Assembly (NCBI GenBank): GCA_022606135.1
Contig: JABYQN010000010.1
Coordinates: 2,257,219 to 2,321,218 of the forward strand
Direction of reading: 5' to 3'
DNA length: 64,000 bases
Source of the DNA: Fomes fomentarius
Taxonomy: Eukaryota > Basidiomycota > Agaricomycetes > Polyporales > Polyporaceae
The notes below the pieces were generated by a model, which was not told where the DNA came from, made no database searches, and saw nothing but the letters and a program-made list of their open reading frames with translations. Positions 47,873 through 59,000 of this stretch are shown piece after piece. The position numbers and the translations under genes were made by a program. Position 1 is the stretch's first letter. Every line of letters starts with the position of its first letter.

Positions 47873-50800
47873 ATGGCAGACATTATAGTTCCTGCAGAGG
47901 TCACCGCAGAGATCACCCAGATCCTCTCCAACCTCGTCCTCGGCGACAACCAAATTCGCTCGAGGTCAGTCCGCTCCCAAGTACATCGATCACAGGTGCT
48001 AATAGTAATACACATGCAGCGCGGAGCAGGCAGTCGACGAGAGGCTCGCGCGGACGCCAGACCTCTATCTGCTCGCAATTGCACAGTTTGCGACGTCGGC
48101 AGACACGGAGTTGGTGAGTGCTCATCTCCGCTTGCAGCTGCACGCCTTCATGCGCCTCCAAGATGCGCTCCTTCTCCCTCGTCCTCCTCCGCCGTCTCCT
48201 CTTCCGTCCCTCTACCAACCAACGCGTCGCTCTCTACGACCACCTCGGTGCTCAAGCCATCGAGACTCTCCAACGAATCCTCCTCCACTCCCTCCTCCAT
48301 GAACCTGCCGCAGTTGTCCGAAGAAAGACGGTCGATACCGTCACCGACCTCTCCAACAATGCCATGAAACGCGGCCATCCCTGGCCCGCTCTCCAGCCCC
48401 AAGTCTTTGCCATGGCAGACAACCCCGACGTCCTCACGCGCGAGGCCGCTTTTCGCGTCTTTGCTGGCTGTCCCAACTTGATCATCGACCTTCACTCCGA
48501 CGCTGTTCTTGCCCTCCTCCAGAAAGGCTTGCAGGACCCGCAAAACACCGAGGTGAGCATTTACTCCTCTCGTCTCTCACCCCATCTCGGTCTATCAATC
48601 CTCCGGTCACCCATGTCTTCCATCTGATACGCCCGCTCTCTCCGATTCTCGGGCGTTTCGTAACCACTCCGATTTCTCCGCCGTATCTGTCCCCGACCTC
48701 TGACCCTTGTCTCCACGCGCGTCCTATGCCTCCACGCGCGCCCTATGCCTCCACGCGCACCCCTCGTACTCTATCGCGAATGCACGCCCAAGTTGCCCCG
48801 TTCGCACTAGACTCTACACTTGAGTTTCCCCATCGGTCGTCTGCTGCTTTGCTTAGTGAGCGCCCGAGCTTGAGCTCGCCTCTCGTTCGAGTCATTCCAC
48901 ACGCCTGGCTACCCTACTCCCTTCTTGCGCCACGCCAGTGTTGAATTGCTCTAGCGATTGACGACGCCAGCTCTGTGAGCCACGCGGCAAGGGTGCTCCC
49001 TCTGACTCTTACCTCGGTCGCCCCTCTGGACACGAACCCACACCGCTCCTACACTGCCGGCCTAGATTCGCACTGGCAGCAGACCATTCTGATCCTAGTC
49101 CCTTTGTGGTCTGAACTATCTGTCCGATGAATTTCTGAGCTGCCCGTATCGGATTTCAGTTGGGCTCGACCAAATCAGTATCAGAGTACTACACAGCTAC
49201 TGTCTTGCGCCGATTGACCCCTCATCTCGACAGCCTCTATCTCTCTCAATGTGCCCATGTCACGCACAGCGACATCACACGCGCGTGTAGTGACGATTGC
49301 TGACTGCCCATTGTTTCTCGTTCGGCACGCGCCGCTGGCAAATACTTCCATACGACTACAACGCCTCGACCTCTCACTGTTTCAATGCAGTATCCAGTCG
49401 TCATCGTCCCAGATCAGTTGTTTTCTGCTACCCGTGTTCACCATGTCTAGGCTATGTTCTTTTCGCATCTCATGTTTCGCTTCATATCCCTTCTTCTATA
49501 TCCACCGATCTTACTTCGTATGACTTCATCGCTCACGCCTCCTTCATTTTCTAGGTACGACTAGCGTCTCTTCGTGCAGCCGTCGCATTCCTCTGTGCAG
49601 TCGACCTTGCAGCCCAGGCTCAAGCACTTGCGCTCATGTACCCCATGCTCAACACACTCCCCTCACTCCCGCGCGCACAACAACCGCCCTTCCTCTCCGT
49701 CCTCACCGAACTCGCCTCGTCCAACCCCCATCTCTTCCGCCCACATATTCCCGCCCTCCTCACATTCCTGCCCTCGCTCCTCCTCCCCGTCGTCGACGCG
49801 GGCCCTACCCCGACCGTCGCCCGGCCGAATCCCTCAGGCGGCAGCACCTTTGCGTTCCCGCCGGAGGTGCAGAGCACGAATGGCGAAGGGAGCAGTGGGT
49901 CTGGCGAGGACGATGAAGTGCGCAAGGCCGCGCTCGAGTTCATGACCACTCTCAGCGAGTCGAAGCCTGTGATGCTCAAGGGCGTCGATGCATGGGTGAA
50001 CATCGTCGTCCGTGGCTGTCTAGAGGGCATGGGTGAGATTCCGGAAGACGATACCGAGGCGTGGCTCGAAGCCGACGTAGGTCTCCTCCTTTCACACTTT
50101 TTGGTGGTACATATTGACGGTGATATAGCCCGCCGAGGACCCGACAGACGACACGTACCCGCACACGTACGAGCACTCGCTCGACCGTGTCGCGTGTGCG
50201 CTCGGAGGTCAAGCCGTCCTCCCGCCCGCGTTCTCGTTCATTCCGGCTATGCTTGCAAGCCACGACTGGAGGCTACGACACGCCGGTCTTATGGCCATCG
50301 CCTCGATCGCGGAGGGTACGAGCAAGGTGATGCAGCAGGAGCTCGGTAAAGTCATAGAGTATGTCGCGTCTGTCTCTTCTGTGTTGCAACGCTACTGAGG
50401 GTTTCGGGCAGACTAGTCATTCCGATGTTCAACGACCCACATCCCCGCGTGCGGTACGCCGCATGCCAGTGCATGTAGGTCGCCTCTTAGTCTATTTCTC
50501 AAGTGTTTGGAAGTGACGTGGATGTGCTGCTTGCAGTGGACAGCTCTGCACAGACCTCGAGGTTGGCATCCATCTTTGCTTGATACTGATAACATTCAGA
50601 ACCCGCTAACGACCTGTGCAGGAAGTTGTCCAAGAGAAGTTCCATAAACAAATCTTCTCCGCATTGATCCCAGCGCTCGAGGCACCAGAAGCTCGGTACG
50701 TTCAGCCTGCCTTCTTCATGACTCACACTCCGCCTTGTCGGAACCGCCTCTGACCACTGACCGCAGCGTGCACGCACACGCTGCCGCGGCGCTCATCAAT

Positions 50801-52342
50801 TTCTGCGAGGGTGTAGAGCGGGAGACGTTGATTCCCTATCTAGACTCTATCGTCGAACGGCTACTCAAGCTCCTCAACCCCGCCGCGACGGACGCGTCAA
50901 AACAGCCTAAGCGATATGTGCAGGAGCAGGTCATCACGACGCTCGCGATGGTCGCGGATGCGAGCGAGGCAACCTTTGCGAAGGTGGGTCGTCTATCTAT
51001 CTTTGTTGATCTGGAGGTGGCGGTGACTGACGGATCTCTCCTGCCCTGTTTGTATAGCATTATTCCTCAATCATGCCATTGCTGCTGAACGTGATGCAGA
51101 ACGCAAACGGACCCGAGTACCGCAAGCTTCGTGTCAAGTCGATGGAGTGTGCGGGTCTCATCGGTAAGCTTTTTCGTTGGACGTCTGTTTGTTTCTCACT
51201 CATTATGGCCCTTCACAGCTATCGCAGTTGGTCGTGAAGTCTTCCGCCCAGACTCGCGGACGTTCGTCGAGTTGCTCATGCGGATACAAAGTAAGCGTTG
51301 ATTGCGAACCCGCGATAGTCATCTTACGTGAATGCTGATTTCCTTGTTTGCGTTTGCTTCCAGATAGCCCGGTAGACCCGAACGATACGATGCTCAGCCA
51401 CTTCCTGATCGCGACGTGGGCAAAGGTGTGCCAGGCGCTCGGAGAGGAGTTCGAGCCGTACTTGCCCGTCGTCATGCCTCCGCTGCTCCGCGTCGCGAGC
51501 TCGAAGGCGGATATCTCGATATACGGTCCGTCTTTGCTTTTACCGTTGCTGTGCGTGGTTGCTAACGCCATAGGATTGCTAGATGATGACGAGGAACATG
51601 AAGATCGGGATGGCTGGGAGAGCATCTCGATGGACGGGCGACAGGTCGGTATCAAGACGTCGGCGCTGGAGGACAAGTGTCAGGCGTTCGAGACACTGCT
51701 TATCCATGCATCAACGCTCAACGCGCGATTTGGCCCCTACGTCGCGCAAGTGCTCGAGCTCGCGCTCCCGGGTTTGCGGTTTTACATCCACGACGGTGTC
51801 CAAGAAGCATGTGCCATGTTAGTAGCCTGCGCATCATCAACCGTCTTGTCTCACTCACCAGCTTCTTGTTCAGGCTCGTTCCGATCCTGTTTTCCTGTGG
51901 CAAGCACAGTGGAACGCTCACGCAACAGATGGTTACCGCGACCTTCTCACAACTCATCAACTGCATCGGGACGGAAACCGACGCGTCCTTCCTCGCCTCT
52001 CTCTTCAAGTGCTTCCTCGACACCACGCTCGTCATCGGCGGGCCCTCCGCGCTCTCCCCCGAGCTCCACAACGGGCTCGTTGAGGCGACCAAACGTCAGC
52101 TGCAGTCCATCGCGGACAAGCGGAAAGCACGCGCTGCGCGTCCGGCGCAGGAATTGCGCGACGACAAGGAGGACTTGGCGCTGCTGGAGGAGATGGAGGA
52201 CTTTGCGCTGGAGGATCTGTCGAAGCTGCTGAGGACGATCGAGCCGAACCATACGCTGTTGATCGCCGTGTCGAGCGTGCGGGAGCTCGGGCTGCATTTG
52301 TCCGGGTGGGAGAGCGGGGACGAGGAGGGACCGGTGAGCTAG
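47873..52342 (+). CDS. Importin-beta family karyopherin (importin-5/Kap121 type), C-terminally short
   Basis: Starts [18 protein letters not shown] at 47873. HEAT-repeat helices run through more than a dozen exons: [80 protein letters not shown], and the family hallmark [19 protein letters not shown] with [10 protein letters not shown]. These identify the importin-5/Kap121/Pse1 class, which carries cargo through nuclear pores and releases it on Ran-GTP. The protein ends [17 protein letters not shown] at about 900 residues, while the family is usually near 1,100. The last C-terminal HEAT repeats are absent and were not found downstream. One intron (48553-49554) is 1,002 bp and all others are about 50-60 bp. 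It may be a subtelomeric truncated copy; whether it still works is unclear. Confidence 0.75.
48553..49554 (+). other. Exceptionally long intron (1,002 bp) of the karyopherin gene
   Basis: The donor follows GAG (AACACCGAG/gtgagc) and the acceptor is ttttctag/GTACGACTAGCG. Reading frame and HEAT sequence continue across. Inside is a short tandem repeat near 48722-48766 (CCTATGCCTCCACGCGC units) and pyrimidine-rich sequence with no visible gene. An old insertion inside a normal intron is the likely cause. Confidence 0.65.
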
Positions 52343-53545
52343 ATGGGCGCAGGGCTGATGCGCTAGAGGCCACGGTCGAGCGATGATGGCGGTGGCAAGC
52401 GGGGAGAGGATGCACAACCATACATTATCGGGCTTCGTTGCTTTGTGCTGCTATGCTTTCGAGTTTCAGTTTCCCGGCGAGTCTGTGTGTATTGCGGTAG
52501 AGCGATGAATGAATGTAATGCGTAATGATGTTTCTTCTTCGTAGACGGACGGTGTTGCAGTAGCTATCTTTAATGAAGACCCCTCGAACACGATGGCGCA
52601 AGACGATGGGCAAGTTTCGTGTTCACCGTGGGTTACAGCGGACTACGCCGATTGATGGTAGACGGCTGTTGAGCATGCACACTACAGCGACCGATGTGCA
52701 TTGCGAGGCCCAGGTGGCCCTGTGTGACACTTACTAACGGGTAAGACGGCGTTTACCCACCGTCTAATCGTGAGCAACTTCCACTGAGTCTTGTGTGACG
52801 GCGTTATCAGCCAACACATACGCAGAAGGCGGCAATAATCAGGAGGCTTATGAACATTATCGTCAGGTCGAGCTTTGTACAGCCTGGGATCCTCCGTTCG
52901 AAGACATGCTGATGTCTATCCCTCCGATCATCGCTGCGAGAGTCCTTGGCCATAGCTTGCCATGTTACATCAGCAAAATACAGTCGGTCTTAATCGTACT
53001 TGGTGTCTGGAGCAAGACCACAAAGCCCTTAAGGCTATAAGACAATGTCTGTACTGAGTGTCCTCTTCACATGATCTCCCGGGTGACTTGACGTCAAAAT
53101 GCTACTTATCCCGCTGCTAGGCATTGGCACGGGTAAACCCGTGGGTGTCTAGGCCATGACCTACACCTGTACCCACTAGAAACCCATACCCATTCCCATG
53201 GGTACGGGTTTTCTATGGGTAATGGGCGCCTATTTGCGGGTTTGGGTAGGGTACGGGTTTCTAGTTGGGTATTCAACACTAGACCTCTCATAACATGCCT
53301 CACTGGTCTCTTTCTTGTCTCTCTCCTCATTATTGACTGTACTGGTGCTTCTCTAGTCCTCTAAGCTTCATATCTATAAGATTTTGTGAGGGTGGAAAGG
53401 GGTCAAGATGTCCTTTGGTATAGGAAATAGGTGAGCACCAACTTGGAACATTGATTTTTAAGTCCTTCCTTCTCATATCCTGGCATTCTCACTCCAATAC
53501 CTGGGGGAGATCATGGCCTAAGGTGACCAGGTGCCAAAGTGCCCA
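52343..53545. other. Intergenic, with a GGGTA/TACCC palindromic patch
   Basis: No gene was seen and the missing karyopherin C-terminus is not present. Between about 53130 and 53280 the sequence is dense in ACCCGT, TACCCA and GGGTA words arranged as inverted repeats (for example ctagaaaccc against gggtttctag). This resembles the ends of small non-autonomous DNA elements; the type is not identified. Confidence 0.4.
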
Positions 53546-53554
53546 GGCACTAAT

Positions 53555-55651
53555 GGCATTATGGGGCATAATGCCGGCTTTATAGTGTTAGGAGTATGGG
53601 CCAGTCCAGATCGCGTGTCTCATTGTTGGTGAAGATCCGAGGGAGGACCTCCTTGACCCAAAGTTGTGTGCCAGGTTGGAGGTCATAATTGACGGAGGGA
53701 TCCTGCTGGATGAGTTGATCATTGATGGTGGGGAGGATGCTCTCGATGGAGTCAATAGCCATCAACAGTCCTTCTTCGGGTGTGCAGCTGAACGATGGGC
53801 GGTAGAAGTTGGAGGATAGATAGACCAGAAGCTCATCGGTGGCAGTTTCTGAAGTGATGTTAGCAGGAGACACTAACACTATGAAGCTGGCATTATGCCC
53901 CATAATGCTGGCCCTCACCTGGTCCTCAGCTGGCCTAACACTATGTTCCTGGCATTATGCCCCATAATGCCGATTGACCACCTGGTCAATGGTGGTCAAT
54001 CGTGTTTTGTGACTAAACCATCGACTGTAGCCCTGGTCAATCTTGGGTTTTTGGAAAGCTGAGATCAGTGGCTTTCCGACGGGTTATGAGGCTCTCCAGG
54101 ATTGCCAGGATTCAAGTTCCCAACCCTAGGCTGGGGTTCCAGAAGCGCCCAATGCCTATATATGGCCATGAACCCTTGCCGTCGCATTGCCACACACACA
54201 CAGCACGACATGCAACCCCTCCTCATGCCCCGGTCCGGGATATTCAAGGGAGAGATTGAGTGGCGGTTCATAGTTTCCTAGAGATTTCACTGGGATGCCA
54301 AGGCCCATTATATGCAAAAGATATATACGTGTGCATCCCTGGCTTGAGAATTGCATCTGGGATTGTTTTGAGCCTTTGACCAGGAGTTAACCCAGGAATG
54401 CCTTTGATATCTATCATTTTATCCATGGGAGTCTGAGATTTCCGAGTGATATCCTTGTCATGCCCATGTGGTTGAATGTGATGGGCCAGGAAATGAATCA
54501 TAACAAGAGGAATTCCAGTAAATTACCAGCCAAAGGCCAGGGAAAGATTCCTTGATTGGGCAGATACAAACGGCAATTGTTTCCATTCACACAACAGGGC
54601 ACGACTTCGAAATGGTATGGAAACTATACACCACTAGTCGACTGGCAGTGGGCAGTGATAGACTTGACAGTGGGGCTGGGATGGCTAGCAGAAAGCAGGG
54701 TGCAGCGGGGTGTGCGCACCCTACGCATGGTGGCAGTGGCAGGGCAATGGTGGAGTGGTTGAAGATGGTGCCCGCAGCACAGCAGCCAATAAGACAAGCG
54801 AGCCACCGCCCACATATACCTGTGTGAGGGCAGTGGTTGAAGATGGTTGAAATGTGAAGTCAGCAGCAGGCGTGCGTACCCTACGCACGGTCATGATGGT
54901 GGAGTGGCATTGCTCCCAGACAGGTGCGTACCCTACGCACATTGACAGAGGGGTTGCGCGTGCACAGGCAGTGGGTGGACGGATGAGGGGACAGGTGGCA
55001 GTGGTGAGTAAGCCAGCGAGGCATGCGCAGGGTGCGCACAGGCAGTGGGTGAGGTCAGTGTGGATGCTGCTACGGAGTGGGTGGCCAGCGATGGGGTGAT
55101 GGGTGGGTGTTTTGAAGGCTATGATGAAGCTGTGAGCTAAGACAGCTTGCAAGCAAGCATGTTAGAGGGTGTGCGTCAATGTTGGAAGAGAGCAGCCGGT
55201 TGGTGTCATCCCGGACAGTGGCAGGTGCGCAATGTGAGAGAGAGAGAGCGCAATCAGATTTGCACTGGATGGTGCGGATTGGGATGGATGAAAAGAATAC
55301 CAAAATAGCAAGGGTCTACGATGTGAGCGGCCAATATGCACCACAAGCAGACAGAAGATAGAGGAGCGGGGAAAGGAAGAGAGAGGGGGGAGGGATGGGA
55401 TTGGGAAGCACTTACTATCATGACCCCAGTGTTTGCGGGAAAGATATGGAATCACGAGTAGCTCCCGCTACATCCCACCGATAAGGCTCAAATTTGGTAG
55501 TATGCTGGATACTATAGAGAAGAGCTATGTTACGGATTTTGAGTGGACTGGATGGAAAACTGCATGAAAGACGAGGGAAACAGTGGGTCTGACCCCAGTG
55601 TTCGCTGGATTCTCCTAACACTATGAAGCCGGCATTATGCCCCATAATGCC
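53555..55651. mobile_element. Inverted-repeat element with palindromic ends (about 2.1 kb)
   Basis: A 40-bp sequence at 53555-53594 recurs as an inverted copy at 55612-55651 with one mismatch (39 of 40). Each end holds the palindrome GGCATTATG-GGG-CATAATGCC. Two further copies lie inside at 53889-53909 and 53951-53971, so elements appear nested. I see no transposase. The inside has one unidentified minus-strand frame and GC-rich segments with repeated GTGCGTACCCTACGCAC palindromes (near 54713, 54873 and 54924). A target-site duplication was not obvious. It may be a non-autonomous DNA transposon or a solo palindromic repeat family. Confidence 0.5.
53580..53918 (-). CDS. Unidentified short frame inside the inverted-repeat element
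   Basis: 112 codons open on the minus strand with good coding character. The middle reads ATDELLVYLSSNFYRPSF, then MAIDSIESILPTINDQL and PGTQLWVKEVLPRIF. The first residues are encoded by a copy of the palindrome, so the apparent start codon may be incidental. I do not recognise it. It may be an exon captured by, or left from, the mobile element. Confidence 0.3.
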   Translation of the reverse strand: MRASIMGHNASFIVLVSPANITSETATDELLVYLSSNFYRPSFSCTPEEGLLMAIDSIESILPTINDQLIQQDPSVNYDLQPGTQLWVKEVLPRIFTNNETRDLDWPILLTL

Positions 55652-55656
55652 GTTAG

Positions 55657-55917
55657 CGCCTGGTCAGTTTGGCGCCTGGTCAGTTTGGCGCCTGGTCAGT
55701 TTGGCGCCTGGTCAGTTTGGCGCCCACCCCACTTAGGTGCCGCACCTGGTCACTTAGACGCTGCCTGGTCACTTTAGCGCTGCCCTGGTCAGTTTGGCGC
55801 TGCCTGGTCACTTAGGCGCCTCCTGGTTCTCTTAGCGCCTCCTGGTCAGTTTGGCGCCGCCTGGTCAGTTTGGCGCCGCCCTGGTCACTTTGGCGCTGCC
55901 TGGTCCTCTTAGCGCCA
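55657..55917. repeat. GCGCCTGGTCAGTTTG minisatellite
   Basis: Starts with four identical 16-bp units, then degenerates into about ten related units (CCTGGTCACTTAGGCG, CCTGGTCCTCTTAGCG and similar). It ends about 140 bp before the helicase start codon. The GACCAGG core also occurs just outside the left end of the inverted-repeat element (53523) and near 53980, so the minisatellite and the element are related. Confidence 0.75.
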
Positions 55918-55940
55918 TCTGATGTAGATGCCATGTAAAC

Positions 55941-55968
55941 AATTATAAATAGTCCATCAGTATATATA
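55941..55968 (+). promoter_or_regulatory. TATA elements of the telomere-linked helicase
   Basis: TATAAAT (about 55944) and TATATATA (55961-55968) lie 115 and 91 bases before the ATG at 56059, between the minisatellite and the gene. Confidence 0.5.
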
Positions 55969-56058
55969 GCTTCTGAACTCGGAAAATCACTTCTTGATCT
56001 TCGACCACTATCATCGTATCACTGATTTCTCAACTGCTCCTCTCTCTCCTTTTTCATC

Positions 56059-59000
56059 ATGGCTCTCTGCTCCTACTGCAAGGCTACCTATGACAAATCA
56101 CCATCTCATCATCAGAGAGAGTGCCCTATGTTCACCTTCCCCATTCATCAATATCCACTAACGAAACAAGGTCCCACTACTGACGTGGAAAGGGATAAGG
56201 AAAATAGAATCATTTGTAGATGTGTAGATTCAAAGGGGACTGTGTGTGCTGGTACATTCAAAAACCAGAGAGTTCTTTGGGATCATCTTAAGAATTTTCC
56301 GACCCATACCTGGCTGGTGTGTCAGAATATTTTGATTGAATATCTGTTATCTAATCGGACCATTAGATCCCTCCATCAGCTACAGCACCTAACCCTTCAG
56401 AAGAGGAAGGGAATATTCCCGCTCAAGTAAGTGTCATATACATTTAATTCATTTATTTCTCTGCTGATATTCTGTGGCCTTTAGGAAGTACCCGGCTCTC
56501 CTATGCAGCAAGACCTCCACGTCTCCCGCTCCATGTTAAATGAGGCTGTCTCTCCCAGCCTTTCTGCTCAACTGGGCTCATCTCCCCGGTCTCAGTCGTC
56601 CCATATGTCTGTAGATCCTGCTCCTTTCCAACTAAATGAGCAGGTAGCACCGGTCCCAGAGGTATGTGATATTCTACTATATATTACATAGACTCTGTTC
56701 TAATGATTATTCTAGCTGTATGACTTGGACGGAGAACCTCTTGCAGCGTGGGGTTTTCTGATCAATCGTCGTCTCAAGGCCTTGATTTGCCTTGCTTGTC
56801 AAGCTGTCGTTCTGCCCTCCCACATCCAAGGTCATCTCAGCCAGCAACACAAAGGGTTCAAAGCTCGTATCGACATGCAAGTGATCGACCAGGCTGTGGC
56901 TACAGAGGGCATTTGTGAAGACTGGCCAGCCATCCCTGCTGCTACGCCTCTTCAATTCCAAGGTCTCTCCCTTCTTACTGGCTACGAGTGTCCGGTGTGC
57001 ACTGTGATACACCCTGGCTTCAAGTCTCTCCAAAACCATGCTCGACAGTCTCATTCAGTCACCTTGCCATCCAACGGGCGCTACCAGATTTGTGATTGCC
57101 AGCAGCTCAGCAAGCACCCTGCAGCACGCTCATGGTTTCCCGTCCACCGTTATGCCCCTCCGCCAGTCACTTCCTTCTCCCCCTATCTCTCAACACTGAG
57201 GGAACAGCTCGACATCCCTGCTGTTATTCCTTTCAGTGAGGTCGATCACCGGCAAGTCAATCCTTGGCAGGCCACCACTCGCTGGGGAGAATGGGTGGCG
57301 ACCCAAGATCCTGCTCTCCTTATCCAGCTGGTCGAATATCCTAAGCCCAACAGCGACTTGGCTAATCTCGGTCCCATTGTCCAACGCTTCCTCAACCGAG
57401 TCTACAACTTCATCCCTGTCGCTGGCGAACTCTGCTGCCAGATTCTCAACACGGAGACGCCCACAAGGTACATATGTATAGACCATGTGCTTTATCGTGT
57501 GCTTACCATGTCACTAGCGATTACAACCACACACCGTTCAACCAGCATCAAGTGCACGACTCATTCAAGGCTTACAGCCGTGTCGCTGTTCAACTTATCG
57601 CTTTCGTCATTCGTGCCTCCTCCCATCCAACCTACCGGTGTGGGTGGCATGAGGGCATCAGTGACCTGATGCAGGCTTTTGCAAATGACATTCGGGACGA
57701 GGACGTCAATGCTGCAGAGCCTGTTGACTTTGATGAGTATGTCAAGAACATTCTCCTTTCCTTGTGGACGGAGACATGGCCACTATCCCACGACAACCCT
57801 TTCCCCGACCCCACCATCCGTTTCATCATCCACACCCAAATCAACCAAGACGGCACGATCAAGGAACCCCGTGAAGTCACCGGTGTTCTAGCCAAGCTGA
57901 CGTATCTGATGGTGTGTTGTGATTGATTCTATCGATACTGTTGACTTACTTGGCTTCTAGCGCCTTACGTTCCTTGGAGTAGCGATGCTAGATTTGGCAC
58001 ACGATGGGACGCCTACTGCTAACACTGTTCTCAACCTTCGCCAACACTTCACTGTGGGCACTGACTCCACCTTCCATTCCATCCGTTCCCTTCAGCATCG
58101 GGCTTCTAGCCTCGTCATGTCCACCCAAAGCGAACCGAACATGAAGTGGAAGCAAAACTCCAAGAAAACCACTCTTATTTTCAAGGGTGGTGAGGTTAGC
58201 TTGGAAAAGCTACAGCAATCTCAAGGCGCTCTGGAGGATAAGACAGTCGCTACTCTCACCCACCTTCTGTTCAATCACCCCTTCCATATCGATCTTACGG
58301 CGCTAAAGGACGACATGGGCAACACTACTCCTGGCTACTCCCTCTTTACCGACCGCGCTAATGCTCATATTCTTGGACATGTAGACACTCTGGCTCAGCA
58401 CATTCTTGACACTCCTTCTCTCCGTGACCGTTTTGTTATTTTAACAAATGGTCGGCTCATCTGGAACCCTATCGCCTTAGCCGACTGGCTTCGCAACTAT
58501 GCATACTTGGATCTTCTCTGCCTTGTTCAGGTGGAGATGAACTGTGGTGCACCCGGTCGGACTACGGAGCTAACTGGGATGCCTCGTGTCAACACTGGTG
58601 GTGGAATGGTGCGCGCTCTGCGCATTATTGATGATCATGTTGCTTTGATGCGCACGTACCACAAGATGCGTGCCGCTCATGGCCATGACCGTCTTATCCC
58701 CCATTCTCTCAATGCTTCTCTTGGTGCTGTCATGATCTACAAGGAGGCGATCTGTCGTCCCTTTGCTCAGCTTTGTGCCAGCATTCTTTACCCTGGAAAC
58801 CAAGCGGTGAAGAACCTGTTCCAGACCTTTTTGTTTGTCAACTACGACAGACCATTCACCGGTGACGATCTGTCGTATGAAATGAAGAGTTGGACAGGCA
58901 AGCACATTGGTGTTCCGCTAGGTGTTCGTGACTGGCGTCAAGTGTCTACTCCATTGCGCCGGGAGCATGCAGGCCTCGAGGAGATGTGGCTAGAAGAGGA

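Noticed and set aside
55657..55917. CRISPR-like array
   Set aside because: The units are directly adjacent without unique spacers and the organism is eukaryotic; it is a minisatellite.
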